From Bradyrhizobium sp. AUGA SZCCT0283 (lineage in GTDB: Bacteria > Pseudomonadota > Alphaproteobacteria > Rhizobiales > Xanthobacteraceae): DNA of 64,000 nt. The notes below the pieces were generated by a model. The model was not told the origin of the DNA and did no database searches. It was given only the letters and a program-made list of their open reading frames with translations. The stretch covers positions 62,001 to 126,000 of the forward strand of contig NZ_JAFCLU010000013.1 in NCBI RefSeq assembly GCF_018130385.1, given 5' to 3'. The translations under genes and the position numbers were made by a program. Positions 45,142 to 54,530 of the stretch are shown piece by piece (the first letter of the stretch is position 1; each line of letters opens with the position of its first letter).

Positions 45142-45906
45142 ATGGAAACCGCAGGTGCAGCCGGGCAACCGGTTCTGGAATTGATGGGGATCGGCAAGGA
45201 GTTCGGCGCGATCCGCGCGCTGCACGGCGTCGATCTGCAGGTCTTCCCCGGCGAGGTGGTCGGCTTGATGGGCGACAATGGCGCAGGCAAGTCGACGCTC
45301 GTGAAAATCATCGCCGGCAATTTCCGCCCCACCCAAGGCGAGGTCCGCTTCGACGGCAATGCAGTCCATTTCTACCGTCCCATCGATGCCCGTGCGGTCG
45401 GGATCGAGGTCGTCTATCAGGACCTGGCGCTTGCCGACAATCTCACGGCGGCGGCCAACGTCTTCCTTGGCCGCGAGCTCAAGCGCAAATTTGGCCCGTT
45501 CGCCTTCCTCGATCACAAGGCGATGGCGGCCCGCGCGCTGGAGCTGTTCGGCGAGCTGCGCTCCGAGACCAGACCACATGATCTCGTCAAGCAGATGTCC
45601 GGCGGTCAGCGCCAAGCGGTTGCGATCGCACGCACCCGCCTGTCGAACGCCAAGCTCGTGATGATGGACGAGCCGACCGCGGCGATCTCGGTCCGCCAGG
45701 TCGAGCAGGTCCTGAGCCTGATCCATCGGCTGAAAGAGCAGGGCGTGGCCGTCATGCTGATCTCCCACCGCATGCCCGACGTCTTCGCGGTCTGCGACCG
45801 CGTCGTCGTCATGCGCCGCGGCGAGAAGCGGGCGGATAAGTCGATCCGCGATACCAGCCCCGAGGAAGTCACTGCCCTGATCACCGGCGCGAAGGAGGCT
45901 GCGTGA
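45142..45906 (+). CDS. Sugar ABC transporter ATPase, single-domain
   Basis: A 254-residue ATPase of the sugar importer family. Walker A GDNGAGKST, Q-loop VYQDLALADN, signature MSGGQRQ and Walker B LVMMDEPTAAISV are present. XylG and RbsA have two ATPase domains (about 500 residues); this one has a single domain, like FrcA-type importers, and would work as a homodimer. It sits 12 bases after xylA and is followed by the permease. Confidence 0.9.
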   Translation: METAGAAGQPVLELMGIGKEFGAIRALHGVDLQVFPGEVVGLMGDNGAGKSTLVKIIAGNFRPTQGEVRFDGNAVHFYRPIDARAVGIEVVYQDLALADNLTAAANVFLGRELKRKFGPFAFLDHKAMAARALELFGELRSETRPHDLVKQMSGGQRQAVAIARTRLSNAKLVMMDEPTAAISVRQVEQVLSLIHRLKEQGVAVMLISHRMPDVFAVCDRVVVMRRGEKRADKSIRDTSPEEVTALITGAKEAA

Positions 45907-46988
45907 TGGCTATGCCGCTGGAATCTCCGATCTCCTTCGCCAATGTCGGCCGCATCAGGTGGTGGCAGCGCGGCATCTTTGCATCCCAAACCGGCTACGT
46001 TCTGCTGGCACTGCTGGGGCTGCTGATCGCGATGCATTTTGCGAGCCCCTATTTCTTCACGCAGGGCAACATGCAGAACGTGGCGAAGAACTTTTCCTTC
46101 ATCGCCATCGCCACCCTCGGCATCACCTTTGTGATCATCACCGGCGGCATCGATCTCTCGGTGGGATCGATGATGTGCTTCTCCGCCATGATCACCTCCA
46201 TGGTGATGTCGGGCCTGTCGACGCCGGGCATGCCGGGCGCGTTCCTGTTCGTGCATCTGGCTGCCGACGGCAAGACCGTAGTCGCCAATGTACCGGGACT
46301 GATCCTGCTTGTCTCGATCCTGGCGGGACTTGTCACCGCGCTGATCGTCGGCCTCGTCAACGGCTTCTGCATCGCGGTGCTCGGGCTGTCGCCCTTTGTG
46401 ACCACGCTCGGCATGCTCTCGATCGTCCGCGGTCTCGGCTATGTCGTCTCCAACGGGCGCGGCAGCTTTCCAGGCGGACCAGACGCCGACTACTTCTACG
46501 CGCTGACATCGGGCGATCTGTTCGGCGTACCGGCGCCGTTCATTTATCTCGTGATCCTCGCGGCGGTAATGGCGATCGTGCTGCACCACACGAGCTTCGG
46601 CCGTCACGTCTTCGCGCTCGGCGGCAACGAGAAGGCGGCGGAATTGACCGGCATCCCGGTGGTGCGGGTCAAGATCGAAGTCTACATGATCTGCGCGCTG
46701 GCCGCAGGGCTGCAGGGTATCATCATCTCGGGCTGGCTGGGGTCTGCGCCCGCGAACATGGCGACATCCTACGAGCTCAACGTGATTGCAGCGGCGGTCA
46801 TCGGCGGCGCCAATCTCGCCGGTGGCGTCGGCGGCTCGCTTGGGGCCATCGTCGGCTGCGTGCTGCTTGAGGTGATCCGCAACGGCCTCGTGCTCGCGCA
46901 GGTCAGCTCCTACTGGCAGCAGACGCTCGTGGGCGTGATCATCATCCTGGCCGTGCTGGTCGACCGCATCCGCTCACGCATCACTTGA
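45906..46988 (+). CDS. Sugar ABC transporter permease, RbsC/FrcC type
   Basis: A 360-residue membrane protein with about ten hydrophobic segments and the family motifs GITFVIITGGIDLSVGS and ALGGNEKAAELTGI. I use the ATG at 45906, seven bases after GGAGG, rather than the GTG at 45903. It is coupled to the ATPase stop by a one-base overlap. Probably imports xylose or a related sugar, with the binding protein encoded next. Confidence 0.9.
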   Translation: MAMPLESPISFANVGRIRWWQRGIFASQTGYVLLALLGLLIAMHFASPYFFTQGNMQNVAKNFSFIAIATLGITFVIITGGIDLSVGSMMCFSAMITSMVMSGLSTPGMPGAFLFVHLAADGKTVVANVPGLILLVSILAGLVTALIVGLVNGFCIAVLGLSPFVTTLGMLSIVRGLGYVVSNGRGSFPGGPDADYFYALTSGDLFGVPAPFIYLVILAAVMAIVLHHTSFGRHVFALGGNEKAAELTGIPVVRVKIEVYMICALAAGLQGIIISGWLGSAPANMATSYELNVIAAAVIGGANLAGGVGGSLGAIVGCVLLEVIRNGLVLAQVSSYWQQTLVGVIIILAVLVDRIRSRIT

Positions 46989-47077
46989 GGTTACTCCGGG
47001 AGGGCAACAAACGCGCCGTCTATCCGCCTTCTGGAGCATTCAATTCAAAAGGATAGGCACAAAAGTGGAGGGAACCA

Positions 47078-48010
47078 ATGAGGAAGATACTTCTCGCCGG
47101 CATGGCCGTCGCGATGATGGCGACCCCGGCATTCGCCCAGACCTACAAGTTCGTGATCGTGCCCAAGGCGATGAACAATCCGTTCTTCGACGTCGCGCGC
47201 GACGGTTGCCTGAAGCGCGCCAAGGAACTCGGTAACGTCGAGTGCATTTACAAGGGGCCGATCGAGCATGAGCCGGCGACGCAGGCGCAGATCATCCAGG
47301 ATTTCATTACGCAAAAGGTGGATGGCCTTGCGATTTCGGTCGCCGATGTCGCAGCGATGACCAAGTCGATCGAGGCCGCGACCGCGGCCGGTATTCCCGT
47401 CATAACCTTCGATGCGGATGCGCCCGGCTCCAAGCGCATTGCCTATATCGGCACCAACAACAAGGACTTCGGCCTCGCGCTCGGCAAGCAATTGCTGCAG
47501 CTCAAGCCCGAAGGCGGCAAGTATGCCATCGTCTCCGGTGGTCCCGGCGCCAAGAACCTCGCCGAGCGCGTCGATGGCGTGCGCGAGGCGCTCAAGGGCT
47601 CGAAGTGGGTCGAGGTCGCGGGCTCGCCGACCTTCTGCAATGACGATCCTGCGCTCGCGGTCCAGCAGATGGCGGACCTGCGCACCGCGACGCCGGACTT
47701 GGGGGCGATCGTGCCGGTTGGCGGCTGGCCGATGTTCGCGCCCGAAGGCTACAAGGCCTTCGTCAACAAGAACAAGAAGGACATCGAGGCCGGCAAGCTG
47801 ACGCTCGTCGTCGCCGATACGCTGAAGATGCAGCTCGAACTGCTGCGCGACGGCTACTCCAACGCGCTTACCGGACAGCGGCCGTTCGAGATGGGCGAGA
47901 AGGCGATGGACGCTCTGCTTGCAATCAAGAAGGGCCAGAAGGTTCCCGAGGTCATTTATACCGGCCTCGACCTCGTGACCAAGGACAACGTCGCTCAGCT
48001 GTTGAAGTAG
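47078..48010 (+). CDS. Sugar ABC transporter substrate-binding protein
   Basis: A 310-residue periplasmic sugar-binding protein (type 1 fold, RbsB/XylF-like) with a Sec signal peptide cut after about residue 21 (TPAFAQ). YKFVIVPKAMNNPFFD at the mature N terminus, and ITFDADAPGS in the middle, are typical. A GGAGGG site precedes the start. It lies 89 bases after the permease and is followed by two hairpins, fitting higher expression of the binding protein. Confidence 0.9.
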   Translation: MRKILLAGMAVAMMATPAFAQTYKFVIVPKAMNNPFFDVARDGCLKRAKELGNVECIYKGPIEHEPATQAQIIQDFITQKVDGLAISVADVAAMTKSIEAATAAGIPVITFDADAPGSKRIAYIGTNNKDFGLALGKQLLQLKPEGGKYAIVSGGPGAKNLAERVDGVREALKGSKWVEVAGSPTFCNDDPALAVQQMADLRTATPDLGAIVPVGGWPMFAPEGYKAFVNKNKKDIEAGKLTLVVADTLKMQLELLRDGYSNALTGQRPFEMGEKAMDALLAIKKGQKVPEVIYTGLDLVTKDNVAQLLK

Positions 48011-48070
48011 GAACGTTCGCAGCCCCAACGTTCCGGCGCATTCACTCCCCAGCTTGCGGGGGAGTGAATG
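48011..48070 (+). terminator. Two consecutive hairpins after the sugar-binding protein gene
   Basis: GAACGTT/AACGTTC (48011-48033) is followed by a perfect 12-base stem, CATTCACTCCCC with its complement (48039-48070), with an 8-base loop. Only a short T-rich stretch follows, so partial termination or RNA stabilisation is likely. The second stem also resembles dispersed palindromic intergenic repeats. Confidence 0.6.
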
Positions 48071-48098
48071 TTGCTTTCGGCCTCGGAAGGATCTTGAG

Positions 48099-49076
48099 AT
48101 GAAGCGCGCCCGGCTTGCGGAGGGGCTCGACGTCACGGCGATCGGCCTCGGAACGGCTCCCCTCGGCGGATTGTTCTCGCCGGTCAGCGACGCTGATGCA
48201 GAGGCGACAATCGAGCGCGCCTGGTCGCTCGGGGTCCGCTTCTTCGACACCGCGCCGCTGTACGGTTTTGGATTGGCCGAGCGCCGCCTGGGCAGTTTTT
48301 TGCGCCAGCAAAAGCGGGATTCATTCGCGATCTCGACCAAGGTCGGGCGCCTGCTGCGCTCAGCCACTGCCGCTCCGGAAGACGACCACTACAAGGGAAC
48401 ACCCGCCGAGCGGCCGCAATTCGACTTCAGCTACGACGGCGTGATGCGCTCGGTTGAGGAAAGCCTCGCCCGTCTCGGGCTCGACCGCGTTGATGTACTG
48501 CTCGTCCATGATCCGGATGACCACTATGAGGATGCAGTCGCCGGTGCGTTCCGCGCGCTCCGGCGCTTGCGCGACGATGGCACGGTCAAGGCGATCGGCG
48601 CCGGTATGAATCAATCCGAGATGCTCGCCCGCTTCGCCGAAGCCGCGCCGGTCGATTGCTTCCTGCTGGCGGGCCGCTACACGCTGCTCGACCAGGGCGC
48701 GCTGACGACGTTGTTTCCGATCTGCCATGCGAAGAGCATCGGCATCATTCTCGGCGGCATCTACAACAGCGGTATCCTCGCGAACCCGCGCACCGGCGCG
48801 AAATTCAATTACGAAGACGCCGATGCGGCTCTCGTCGCCCGCGCGCTGGCACTGGAGGCGCTGTGCCGCAAGCATGGCACGGAGCTCAAGGCGGCCGCAG
48901 TCCAGTTCTGTATGACCCATCCGGCGGTAACGGTCGCGCTGCAAGGTGCGCGCACCGCTGTGGAGGTTTTGGATAACATCGCGATGGCCGAGCGGTTGGT
49001 GCCGTCCTCCTTCTGGCAGGAGCTGCGCGAGCGCAAGTTCGTCGATGCGTCCGCACCACTGCCGGGTGGAGCCTGA
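48099..49076 (+). CDS. Aldo/keto reductase, aldose 1-dehydrogenase-like
   Basis: A 325-residue TIM-barrel aldo/keto reductase. Visible: active-site region FFDTAPLYGFGLAERRLG with Tyr, the Lys in ISTKVGRLL, and His in LLVHDPDDH. This group includes L-fucose/D-threo-aldose 1-dehydrogenases and pyridoxal 4-dehydrogenase, which oxidise aldoses to lactones with NAD(P). The next gene encodes a lactonase-like amidohydrolase, so the pair may oxidise a sugar. The ATG at 48099 with GGAAGG upstream is preferred over an earlier frame opening. Confidence 0.83.
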   Translation: MKRARLAEGLDVTAIGLGTAPLGGLFSPVSDADAEATIERAWSLGVRFFDTAPLYGFGLAERRLGSFLRQQKRDSFAISTKVGRLLRSATAAPEDDHYKGTPAERPQFDFSYDGVMRSVEESLARLGLDRVDVLLVHDPDDHYEDAVAGAFRALRRLRDDGTVKAIGAGMNQSEMLARFAEAAPVDCFLLAGRYTLLDQGALTTLFPICHAKSIGIILGGIYNSGILANPRTGAKFNYEDADAALVARALALEALCRKHGTELKAAAVQFCMTHPAVTVALQGARTAVEVLDNIAMAERLVPSSFWQELRERKFVDASAPLPGGA

Positions 49077-49079
49077 ACC

Positions 49080-49949
49080 ATGGTGATCGACGGTCATCAG
49101 CATTTCTGGGATCCCGCGCGCGCCGATTATCCCTGGATGGAGGCGCCTGAACTCGCGCGGATCCGCCGGGCCTTCGGCCCGACCGATCTCGCGCCGCTGC
49201 TTCGCGCCAACGGGGTTGATGGGACCATCTTGGTGCAATGCCGTTCCTCGATCGAGGAGACCGAGGAATTCTTGCGCGTCGCCGTTGCGACGCCCTTCGT
49301 CATCGGTGTGGTCGGCTGGGTCGACCTGACGGACGGCGCGGTCGGGGAGACGCTCGAGCGGCTGCGCGGCTCGCGCGGAGGCGACAGGCTGGTCGGCATT
49401 CGTCACCAGGTGCACGACGAGCCCGATCCTGATTGGCTGCTGCGGGAGGACGTGCAGCGCGGCTTGACCGCGGTGTTTGCGCACGATCTCACTTGCGATC
49501 TCCTGGTGCGAACGCGTGAGATGCCGGCCGCGATCGCAACTGCGCAGGCCTTTCCGCAAGGGCGCTTTGTCCTCGATCACGTCGCCAAGCCGTCGATCGC
49601 CAAGGGATTCAGCCGTGAATGGGCCGATCTTCTCGTCGCACTCGCCGCCTGCGGCAATGTCTGGTGCAAGATTTCGGGTCTCGCCACCGAGGCCAGGTGG
49701 AACGACTGGAATGCGGAACGTCTGCTTCCGTTCGTCGCGCACGCCGCCAAATGCTTTCGCGAGGATCGTCTGATCTTCGGCTCCGACTGGCCGGTGTGCT
49801 TGCTCGCAGGAAGCTATGGCGCGACCAAGGACGCGCTCGAGGAGTGCCTGACGAAGCTTGGTCCGCACGTGCGCGACAAGGCCTTTGGAGCGAATGCTCA
49901 GCGGGCTTATCGTCTTCCTTCTCATCTTGTGCGAGAAGGTGGTGCGTAG
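49080..49949 (+). CDS. Amidohydrolase family 2, sugar-lactonase-like
   Basis: A 289-residue amidohydrolase of the L-fuconolactonase/L-rhamnonolactonase group (COG3618 type). Metal motif IDGHQHFWDP at the N terminus, a central RHQVHDEPD, a LDHVAKP segment and the catalytic Asp of FGSDWPV are visible. It would open a sugar lactone made by the preceding dehydrogenase. It follows by three bases and probably ends the xylose-region operon. Confidence 0.82.
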   Translation: MVIDGHQHFWDPARADYPWMEAPELARIRRAFGPTDLAPLLRANGVDGTILVQCRSSIEETEEFLRVAVATPFVIGVVGWVDLTDGAVGETLERLRGSRGGDRLVGIRHQVHDEPDPDWLLREDVQRGLTAVFAHDLTCDLLVRTREMPAAIATAQAFPQGRFVLDHVAKPSIAKGFSREWADLLVALAACGNVWCKISGLATEARWNDWNAERLLPFVAHAAKCFREDRLIFGSDWPVCLLAGSYGATKDALEECLTKLGPHVRDKAFGANAQRAYRLPSHLVREGGA

Positions 49950-50132
49950 CGCCGGATGAGAGGTTCTGTCCGCGAACTCACCCGGGCGCTCTCCCAGAAA
50001 TGGGGGCGAGGTCAGGCAGCGCAGCTTTTCGGCTGCCCCGGTCCTGCTGCGGTTCGCGATTCATCCGCCTGTCGCAAAACCTTCGACGTACAGTCAACTT
50101 GAACGGGCAACCTTCGTCACGATTCGACGAGG

Positions 50133-51728
50133 ATGCCGGGAATGCCGATTGGGATACGCGCGAAGCAAGGGTTGACCAGACGTCAATTGCTGGTTCGGTC
50201 GGCATCCACGGTCGCGCTCGCAGGATTGGGAGGCCTCGCCAGGCCCTATCTGAGCCGCGCCGCGGACCGACCATACATAGCGAGCGGGATTGCATCAGGC
50301 GATGTCTCCACCGATTCCGCTGTCATATGGGCCCGAGCCGATCGGGCTGCTCGCATGCAGGTGGAGTGCTCGGCCACCGAAAGCTTCAAGACCATCATTG
50401 GCGTTGCATCATCGGATGCACTGCCGGACCATGACTTCACATCGAAGCTTTTGCTCGAAGGTCTTCCGCCCGGGCAGGATATTTTCTACCGGGTGCGGTT
50501 TGAGGATATCGGAGCGGCCGGGATTTCCGGGGCAGCGCAGGTCGGCCATTTTCGCACCGCACCCGTGGAGCGACGCTCGATATCATTTGTCTGGTCGGGC
50601 GATAGCGCCGGTCAGGGCTGGGGCATCGATCCCGGCCGCGGTGGCATGCGGACCTACAGGACCATGCTCGAAAACCGCCCGGACTTCTTCATTCATTCCG
50701 GCGATCACATTTACGCCGATTGTCCGATCGAAGCCGAATTGAAGCTACCGGATGGGGACGTGTGGCGGAACATTGTCACCGAGGAAAAATCCGTTGTCGC
50801 CCATAGCCTCGCGGAGTTCCGTGGCAACTACAAATACAACCTGCTGGACGAAAATCTGCGCGCCTTCAATGCGCAAGTGCCGATGTTCGCACAGTGGGAC
50901 GACCATGAAGTGACCAATGACTGGTCTCCGATCGGGACCGCCGACGAGACCGGTTACGCCGAGGACGGCAGTTCCCGGCTGGTGGGACGGGCGGCGCGTG
51001 CGTTTCACGAATTCATGCCGATTCGTAACCTCCCTGCGCAAGCGGGTCGAATCTATCGCAGGGTCGGGTACGGGCCGCTGCTCGACGTCTTTCTGATCGA
51101 CATGCGCAGCTATCGCGATTCGACATGGAACAATCGCGACGACCGCAGCGACGCCTGCATTCTTGGCCCGGCGCAACTGGCCTGGTTGAAGCGCGAACTC
51201 GCGGCTTCTGACGCGACATGGAAGGTCATCGCAGCCGACATGCCGATTGGATTGATCAGCGAAGATGCAATTGCGCTCGGCGACGGGCCGCCGGAGCGGC
51301 GCGAATGCGAGATTGCCGATCTGTTGTCGTTCATGAAACGCGCCGGCATCAGGAATACCGTGTGGTTGACGGCCGACATGCACTATACGGCCGCACATCG
51401 TTACGATCCGAACCGTGCCGTATTCCAGGATTTCGAGCCGTTCTGGGAATTCGTTTCCGGGCCGCTACATGCGGGGACCTGGGCGCCTGGCCAACTGGAC
51501 AATACGTTCGGACCTGCGGTGGCGTTTCAAAAGGGCTGCAGTCCGGAGCAGGGCGAAAACCTCGCGCCCTGCTTCGGGCTACAGTTCTTCGGCCGGGTCG
51601 ATGTCGATGGCCAGTCGGAGGTCATGACGGTGACCCTGAAGGACGTGGACAACCGGGATTTATGGTCGGTGGATATCGTACCGCGGCCGGACGCGCGGCC
51701 GGGCGAGCTTTTGGCCCAGCATATCTGA
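50133..51728 (+). CDS. phoD: PhoD-family alkaline phosphatase/phosphodiesterase
   Basis: A 531-residue PhoD-family enzyme exported by the TAT pathway (TRRQLLVRSASTVALAG at about residues 15-31). After an N-terminal Fn-like domain, the metal-binding phosphatase motifs SGDHIYADC, WDDHEVTND and TADMHYT are visible. Such enzymes free phosphate from phosphoesters outside the cell and are usually in the Pho regulon. It lies just left of the phosphonate locus, which fits. An internal ATG at 50142 is an alternative start. Confidence 0.88.
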   Translation: MPGMPIGIRAKQGLTRRQLLVRSASTVALAGLGGLARPYLSRAADRPYIASGIASGDVSTDSAVIWARADRAARMQVECSATESFKTIIGVASSDALPDHDFTSKLLLEGLPPGQDIFYRVRFEDIGAAGISGAAQVGHFRTAPVERRSISFVWSGDSAGQGWGIDPGRGGMRTYRTMLENRPDFFIHSGDHIYADCPIEAELKLPDGDVWRNIVTEEKSVVAHSLAEFRGNYKYNLLDENLRAFNAQVPMFAQWDDHEVTNDWSPIGTADETGYAEDGSSRLVGRAARAFHEFMPIRNLPAQAGRIYRRVGYGPLLDVFLIDMRSYRDSTWNNRDDRSDACILGPAQLAWLKRELAASDATWKVIAADMPIGLISEDAIALGDGPPERRECEIADLLSFMKRAGIRNTVWLTADMHYTAAHRYDPNRAVFQDFEPFWEFVSGPLHAGTWAPGQLDNTFGPAVAFQKGCSPEQGENLAPCFGLQFFGRVDVDGQSEVMTVTLKDVDNRDLWSVDIVPRPDARPGELLAQHI

Positions 51729-51744
51729 TCCGACTAACCCAGCC

Positions 51745-52467
51745 CTAAAGACGGGTACCGCTGACCGGTGCCTGCTGGAGCACGTATCGTCTGACGATTC
51801 GGAACCGGGAATCCGCTTTGTCCTGGCGGAACAGTGCAATCGCGTCGATCGCGAGCGTCTTGAGACCAATTGCGGAAAAGCGTTCCGTCAACATCGCCAA
51901 CAAGGGGTCGCGGCGCTCAGTGTCGAGCCGACCGGTCAGCGTCATGTGAAAGCGGAAATCGTCCATCACATAAGGGTATCCCCAGCGCTCAAGGTGTCCG
52001 CGTTGCACAGGCGTCAATCGGGAAGGATTGCGGCGCGCACGATCAGCTTCGGTGAGCGGCGCACGGAACGAATCGAATTCGCTGACGCAATCGGCCGCAA
52101 GCTGGATCAGTTCCGGTGGCGGCTCGGCCGGGATCACCGCAATAAAGCCGCTGATTGAACCGACAACTGGTCTGATGACTGGAATTGTCCGGGGTGCCGA
52201 GGCGAATGCAGCACATGCGTCGAGAAGCTTGGCCTCGGATTTGCCGGGCGCCAGCGACATCGGCGCCTTCAGCGTGGCGTGAAAACCGTACTTTTGCGGA
52301 TCGGCAGTCGCGTTGCGCCAGTACGGGACCGCCTGCAGGATGCCATCCGGAAAAGGCAGCTCCTCCCCATCGAACGCGTCATAGCCGAGCAATCGTGCGC
52401 CGAAGCGATCGAGGTCGCTTCCAAGCTCCGGGGCATAGTAGATCGCGTAACGTGGATAATTCGACAT
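51745..52467 (-). CDS. DUF1045 phosphonate-operon protein (2H phosphoesterase-like)
   Basis: A 240-residue protein of the DUF1045 family found in phosphonate operons. Two H-x-T/S motifs typical of 2H phosphoesterases are visible: HATLKAP at about residues 63-69 and HMTLTG at about 174-179. The exact substrate is not known to me; a cyclic phosphate intermediate of C-P lyase would fit the fold. It converges on phoD with 16 bases between, and follows the PhnM-like gene by 20 bases. Confidence 0.8.
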   Translation of the reverse strand: MSNYPRYAIYYAPELGSDLDRFGARLLGYDAFDGEELPFPDGILQAVPYWRNATADPQKYGFHATLKAPMSLAPGKSEAKLLDACAAFASAPRTIPVIRPVVGSISGFIAVIPAEPPPELIQLAADCVSEFDSFRAPLTEADRARRNPSRLTPVQRGHLERWGYPYVMDDFRFHMTLTGRLDTERRDPLLAMLTERFSAIGLKTLAIDAIALFRQDKADSRFRIVRRYVLQQAPVSGTRL

Positions 52468-52487
52468 TGGTTTAGAATAGTGCCGCG

Positions 52488-53681
52488 CTACGCGACTGCA
52501 ACTGCCTTGCGCGGTATCGGCGATGAACTGCGCAGACGGCCTACCTCGGTCAGATGCACCAGGCGTCCCGCGGCGATGACCGCGACGATCCGCGGCCGCA
52601 GCGGCACCTTGTCATCGACGAGGATGACATCGGCGCGCTGACCCGCAGCCAGAACGCCGCGGTCGGCGAGGCCGGCGGCGCGGGCGGGTGCTGCCGATAT
52701 CAGCTGCCACGCATCGGCAAGCGGCAATATGCCGTCGGCGGCAAGCCGGAAGGCGGCCAACAGCGGTGCCGGATAATAATAGTCGGATGCCAGCACTGTG
52801 CATAAGCCCTTGGCGATCATGTCGGACGCTTTGGTCCAGCCCGTATGACTGCCGCCGCGCACGACATTTGGCGCGCCGAACACGATGAAGTCACCGGCCT
52901 TGGCCGCTTCGCGTGCCGTTTTCTCGTTGACGGGGAATTCGGCGATGGCGACGCCCTGCGCCCGAAACGCCTTTCGCATGTCGGGACTTTCGTCGTCGTG
53001 CGACAGCATTCGCACATTGGCCTCACGCGCCGCCTGGGCCAGCCGGGCGATCGAAGCGGGGACGTCGTGGGCGCGGGAAACGACGCGGGCGACGAGCCTG
53101 TCGAACGCCTCGCTTGAAAGACCGGTTCGCTCCACCATGCGGCTGCGCTTTTGCGGCTTGGCAAGGTCGCCGACCGTCGAATCCATATGGTCGTTGAACG
53201 CGAACAGGTCGATGCGTCCCTCCGAAAGCCACTTGATGATTCTGGCTTCGGCGTCGAGATTGTAGGTCTCGTGGCGCAAATGGAAGCGGGTGTCGGCTGC
53301 AAGTTGCGGCCGCATCGACTCGATTGCCTGCAGCAATCGCCTGGCATTGTCGCCGCTGCGCAGGCCGGGCTCCCACGACCATGTCGTGGCGTGGTAGACG
53401 GTCGTGATCCCGTTGCCGATCGCCTGCCGGTCGCTGTCGATCAACGCCACATCGACGGGAAAATCGATGCCGGGGCGCGGCATCATCTGCCGTTCGAACG
53501 CATCGCCATGCAGATCGACGATGCCGGGCAGCACCATCAGGCCGTCCGCATCGAGTCCCAGTGAACCACGGCTGTGGTCCGCGTCCAAGGCGCTGATCTC
53601 GCGGCCCACGATCCGCAACGACGATTCACGAATTTCGTTGCCGAGCAGCGCCCGGCCACCTTCAATGAACAGTTCGGTCAC
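52488..53681 (-). CDS. phnM: PhnM-like ribose methylphosphonate triphosphate diphosphatase (second copy)
   Basis: A 397-residue amidohydrolase of the PhnM group. PhnM releases pyrophosphate from alpha-D-ribose 1-methylphosphonate 5-triphosphate. Motifs: LPGIVDLHGDAFER (metal His/Asp), LSHDDESPDM, GAPNVVRGGSHTG and VLASDYYYPA. The DLHGDAF reading differs from ELHTDHLE in the canonical phnM that starts at 63606, so this is a distinct subfamily copy. Its start is GTG, overlapping the hexapeptide transferase stop (GTGA). Confidence 0.85.
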   Translation of the reverse strand: MTELFIEGGRALLGNEIRESSLRIVGREISALDADHSRGSLGLDADGLMVLPGIVDLHGDAFERQMMPRPGIDFPVDVALIDSDRQAIGNGITTVYHATTWSWEPGLRSGDNARRLLQAIESMRPQLAADTRFHLRHETYNLDAEARIIKWLSEGRIDLFAFNDHMDSTVGDLAKPQKRSRMVERTGLSSEAFDRLVARVVSRAHDVPASIARLAQAAREANVRMLSHDDESPDMRKAFRAQGVAIAEFPVNEKTAREAAKAGDFIVFGAPNVVRGGSHTGWTKASDMIAKGLCTVLASDYYYPAPLLAAFRLAADGILPLADAWQLISAAPARAAGLADRGVLAAGQRADVILVDDKVPLRPRIVAVIAAGRLVHLTEVGRLRSSSPIPRKAVAVA

Positions 53682-54343
53682 GATGCCGCACTCTGGTTGA
53701 AACGGAGGCCGCCCGATGCGGAAGCGGCTTCGTACTTTTCGAGAAAGCCCTCGACATCAAGCTTGCGGAAATCGGGCAGGGCGCGGCGAAGCGTCTCATG
53801 GTCCCAGTCCCACCACGCAAGCTCCGCCAGCCTGCCGGCGACATCTTCCGGAAACCGTCGCTTGATGATCCGTGCCGGATTTCCCCCGACGATGGTGTAG
53901 GCCGGGACATCCTTGGTCACGATGGCGCCGGCAGCGATCACCGCGCCGGTGCCGATATTGCGGCCCGGCAATATGATGGCGCCGTGCCCGATCCAGACGT
54001 CGTGGCCGATATGGACGTGGTGTTCGCGCCGCCATTCGAAGAAGTCGGTATCGTTGCCTTCTCCCGAAAAGTACGCGCTGGCGCGATAGGTGAAGTGGGC
54101 CTGGGAAGCCCGCTGCATGGGGTGATTGCCCGGATTGATCCGGGTCATCGCCGCGATCGAGCAGAATTTTCCGATCGTCGTATAGGTGATCTGCGCGTCG
54201 TTCACGACATAGGAATAGTCGTCCATCGTCACTTCATGCAGGATCGTGCGCGCGCCGACTTCGCAATAAGCGCCGAGTTTCGTGTCGTGCATTGTGGCGG
54301 TGGGATCGACGGTCGGGTCAACGGAAAGCATTTTAACGGCCAT
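53678..54343 (-). CDS. Phosphonate-operon hexapeptide acetyltransferase-like protein
   Basis: A 221-residue left-handed beta-helix protein with repeated hexapeptides (IGHDVWIGHGAIILPG, then IGTGAVIAAGAIV). It matches the transferase family commonly found in phn operons. Acyl donor and acceptor are not known. It leads the leftward phosphonate arm; a tandem Pho-box array lies directly upstream between it and phnC. Confidence 0.83.
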   Translation of the reverse strand: MAVKMLSVDPTVDPTATMHDTKLGAYCEVGARTILHEVTMDDYSYVVNDAQITYTTIGKFCSIAAMTRINPGNHPMQRASQAHFTYRASAYFSGEGNDTDFFEWRREHHVHIGHDVWIGHGAIILPGRNIGTGAVIAAGAIVTKDVPAYTIVGGNPARIIKRRFPEDVAGRLAELAWWDWDHETLRRALPDFRKLDVEGFLEKYEAASASGGLRFNQSAAS

Positions 54344-54400
54344 GCGAGCGTCCCTGCACGATAGAAGTAGTATCGAGGTTTCCCGTCATCGGCGGGCTTG

Positions 54401-54429
54401 ATGACAATGTCATGACGACTGCATGACGG
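54401..54429 (-). promoter_or_regulatory. Pho-box array between the hexapeptide gene and phnC
   Basis: On the minus strand three half-sites, CCGTCAT, TCGTCAT and TTGTCAT, repeat every 11 bases with 4-base spacers. This is the PhoB direct-repeat pattern. It lies between divergent transcription units and could serve both. Confidence 0.65.
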
Positions 54430-54530
54430 TCACTGTGGGTGTGGACGAACGCCGCAGCGCAGCGGGGTTGTCACACAACTGTAAAATCCAATCGCTAGCG
54501 ATGATCCACGACTGGGCTCTGGAGCATTGC

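Noticed and set aside
50069..50097. Pho-box-like repeats before phoD (CTGTCGC, CCTTCGA, CAGTCAA)
   Set aside because: Spacing is 11 bases but the middle repeat matches only three of seven positions; too weak to call.
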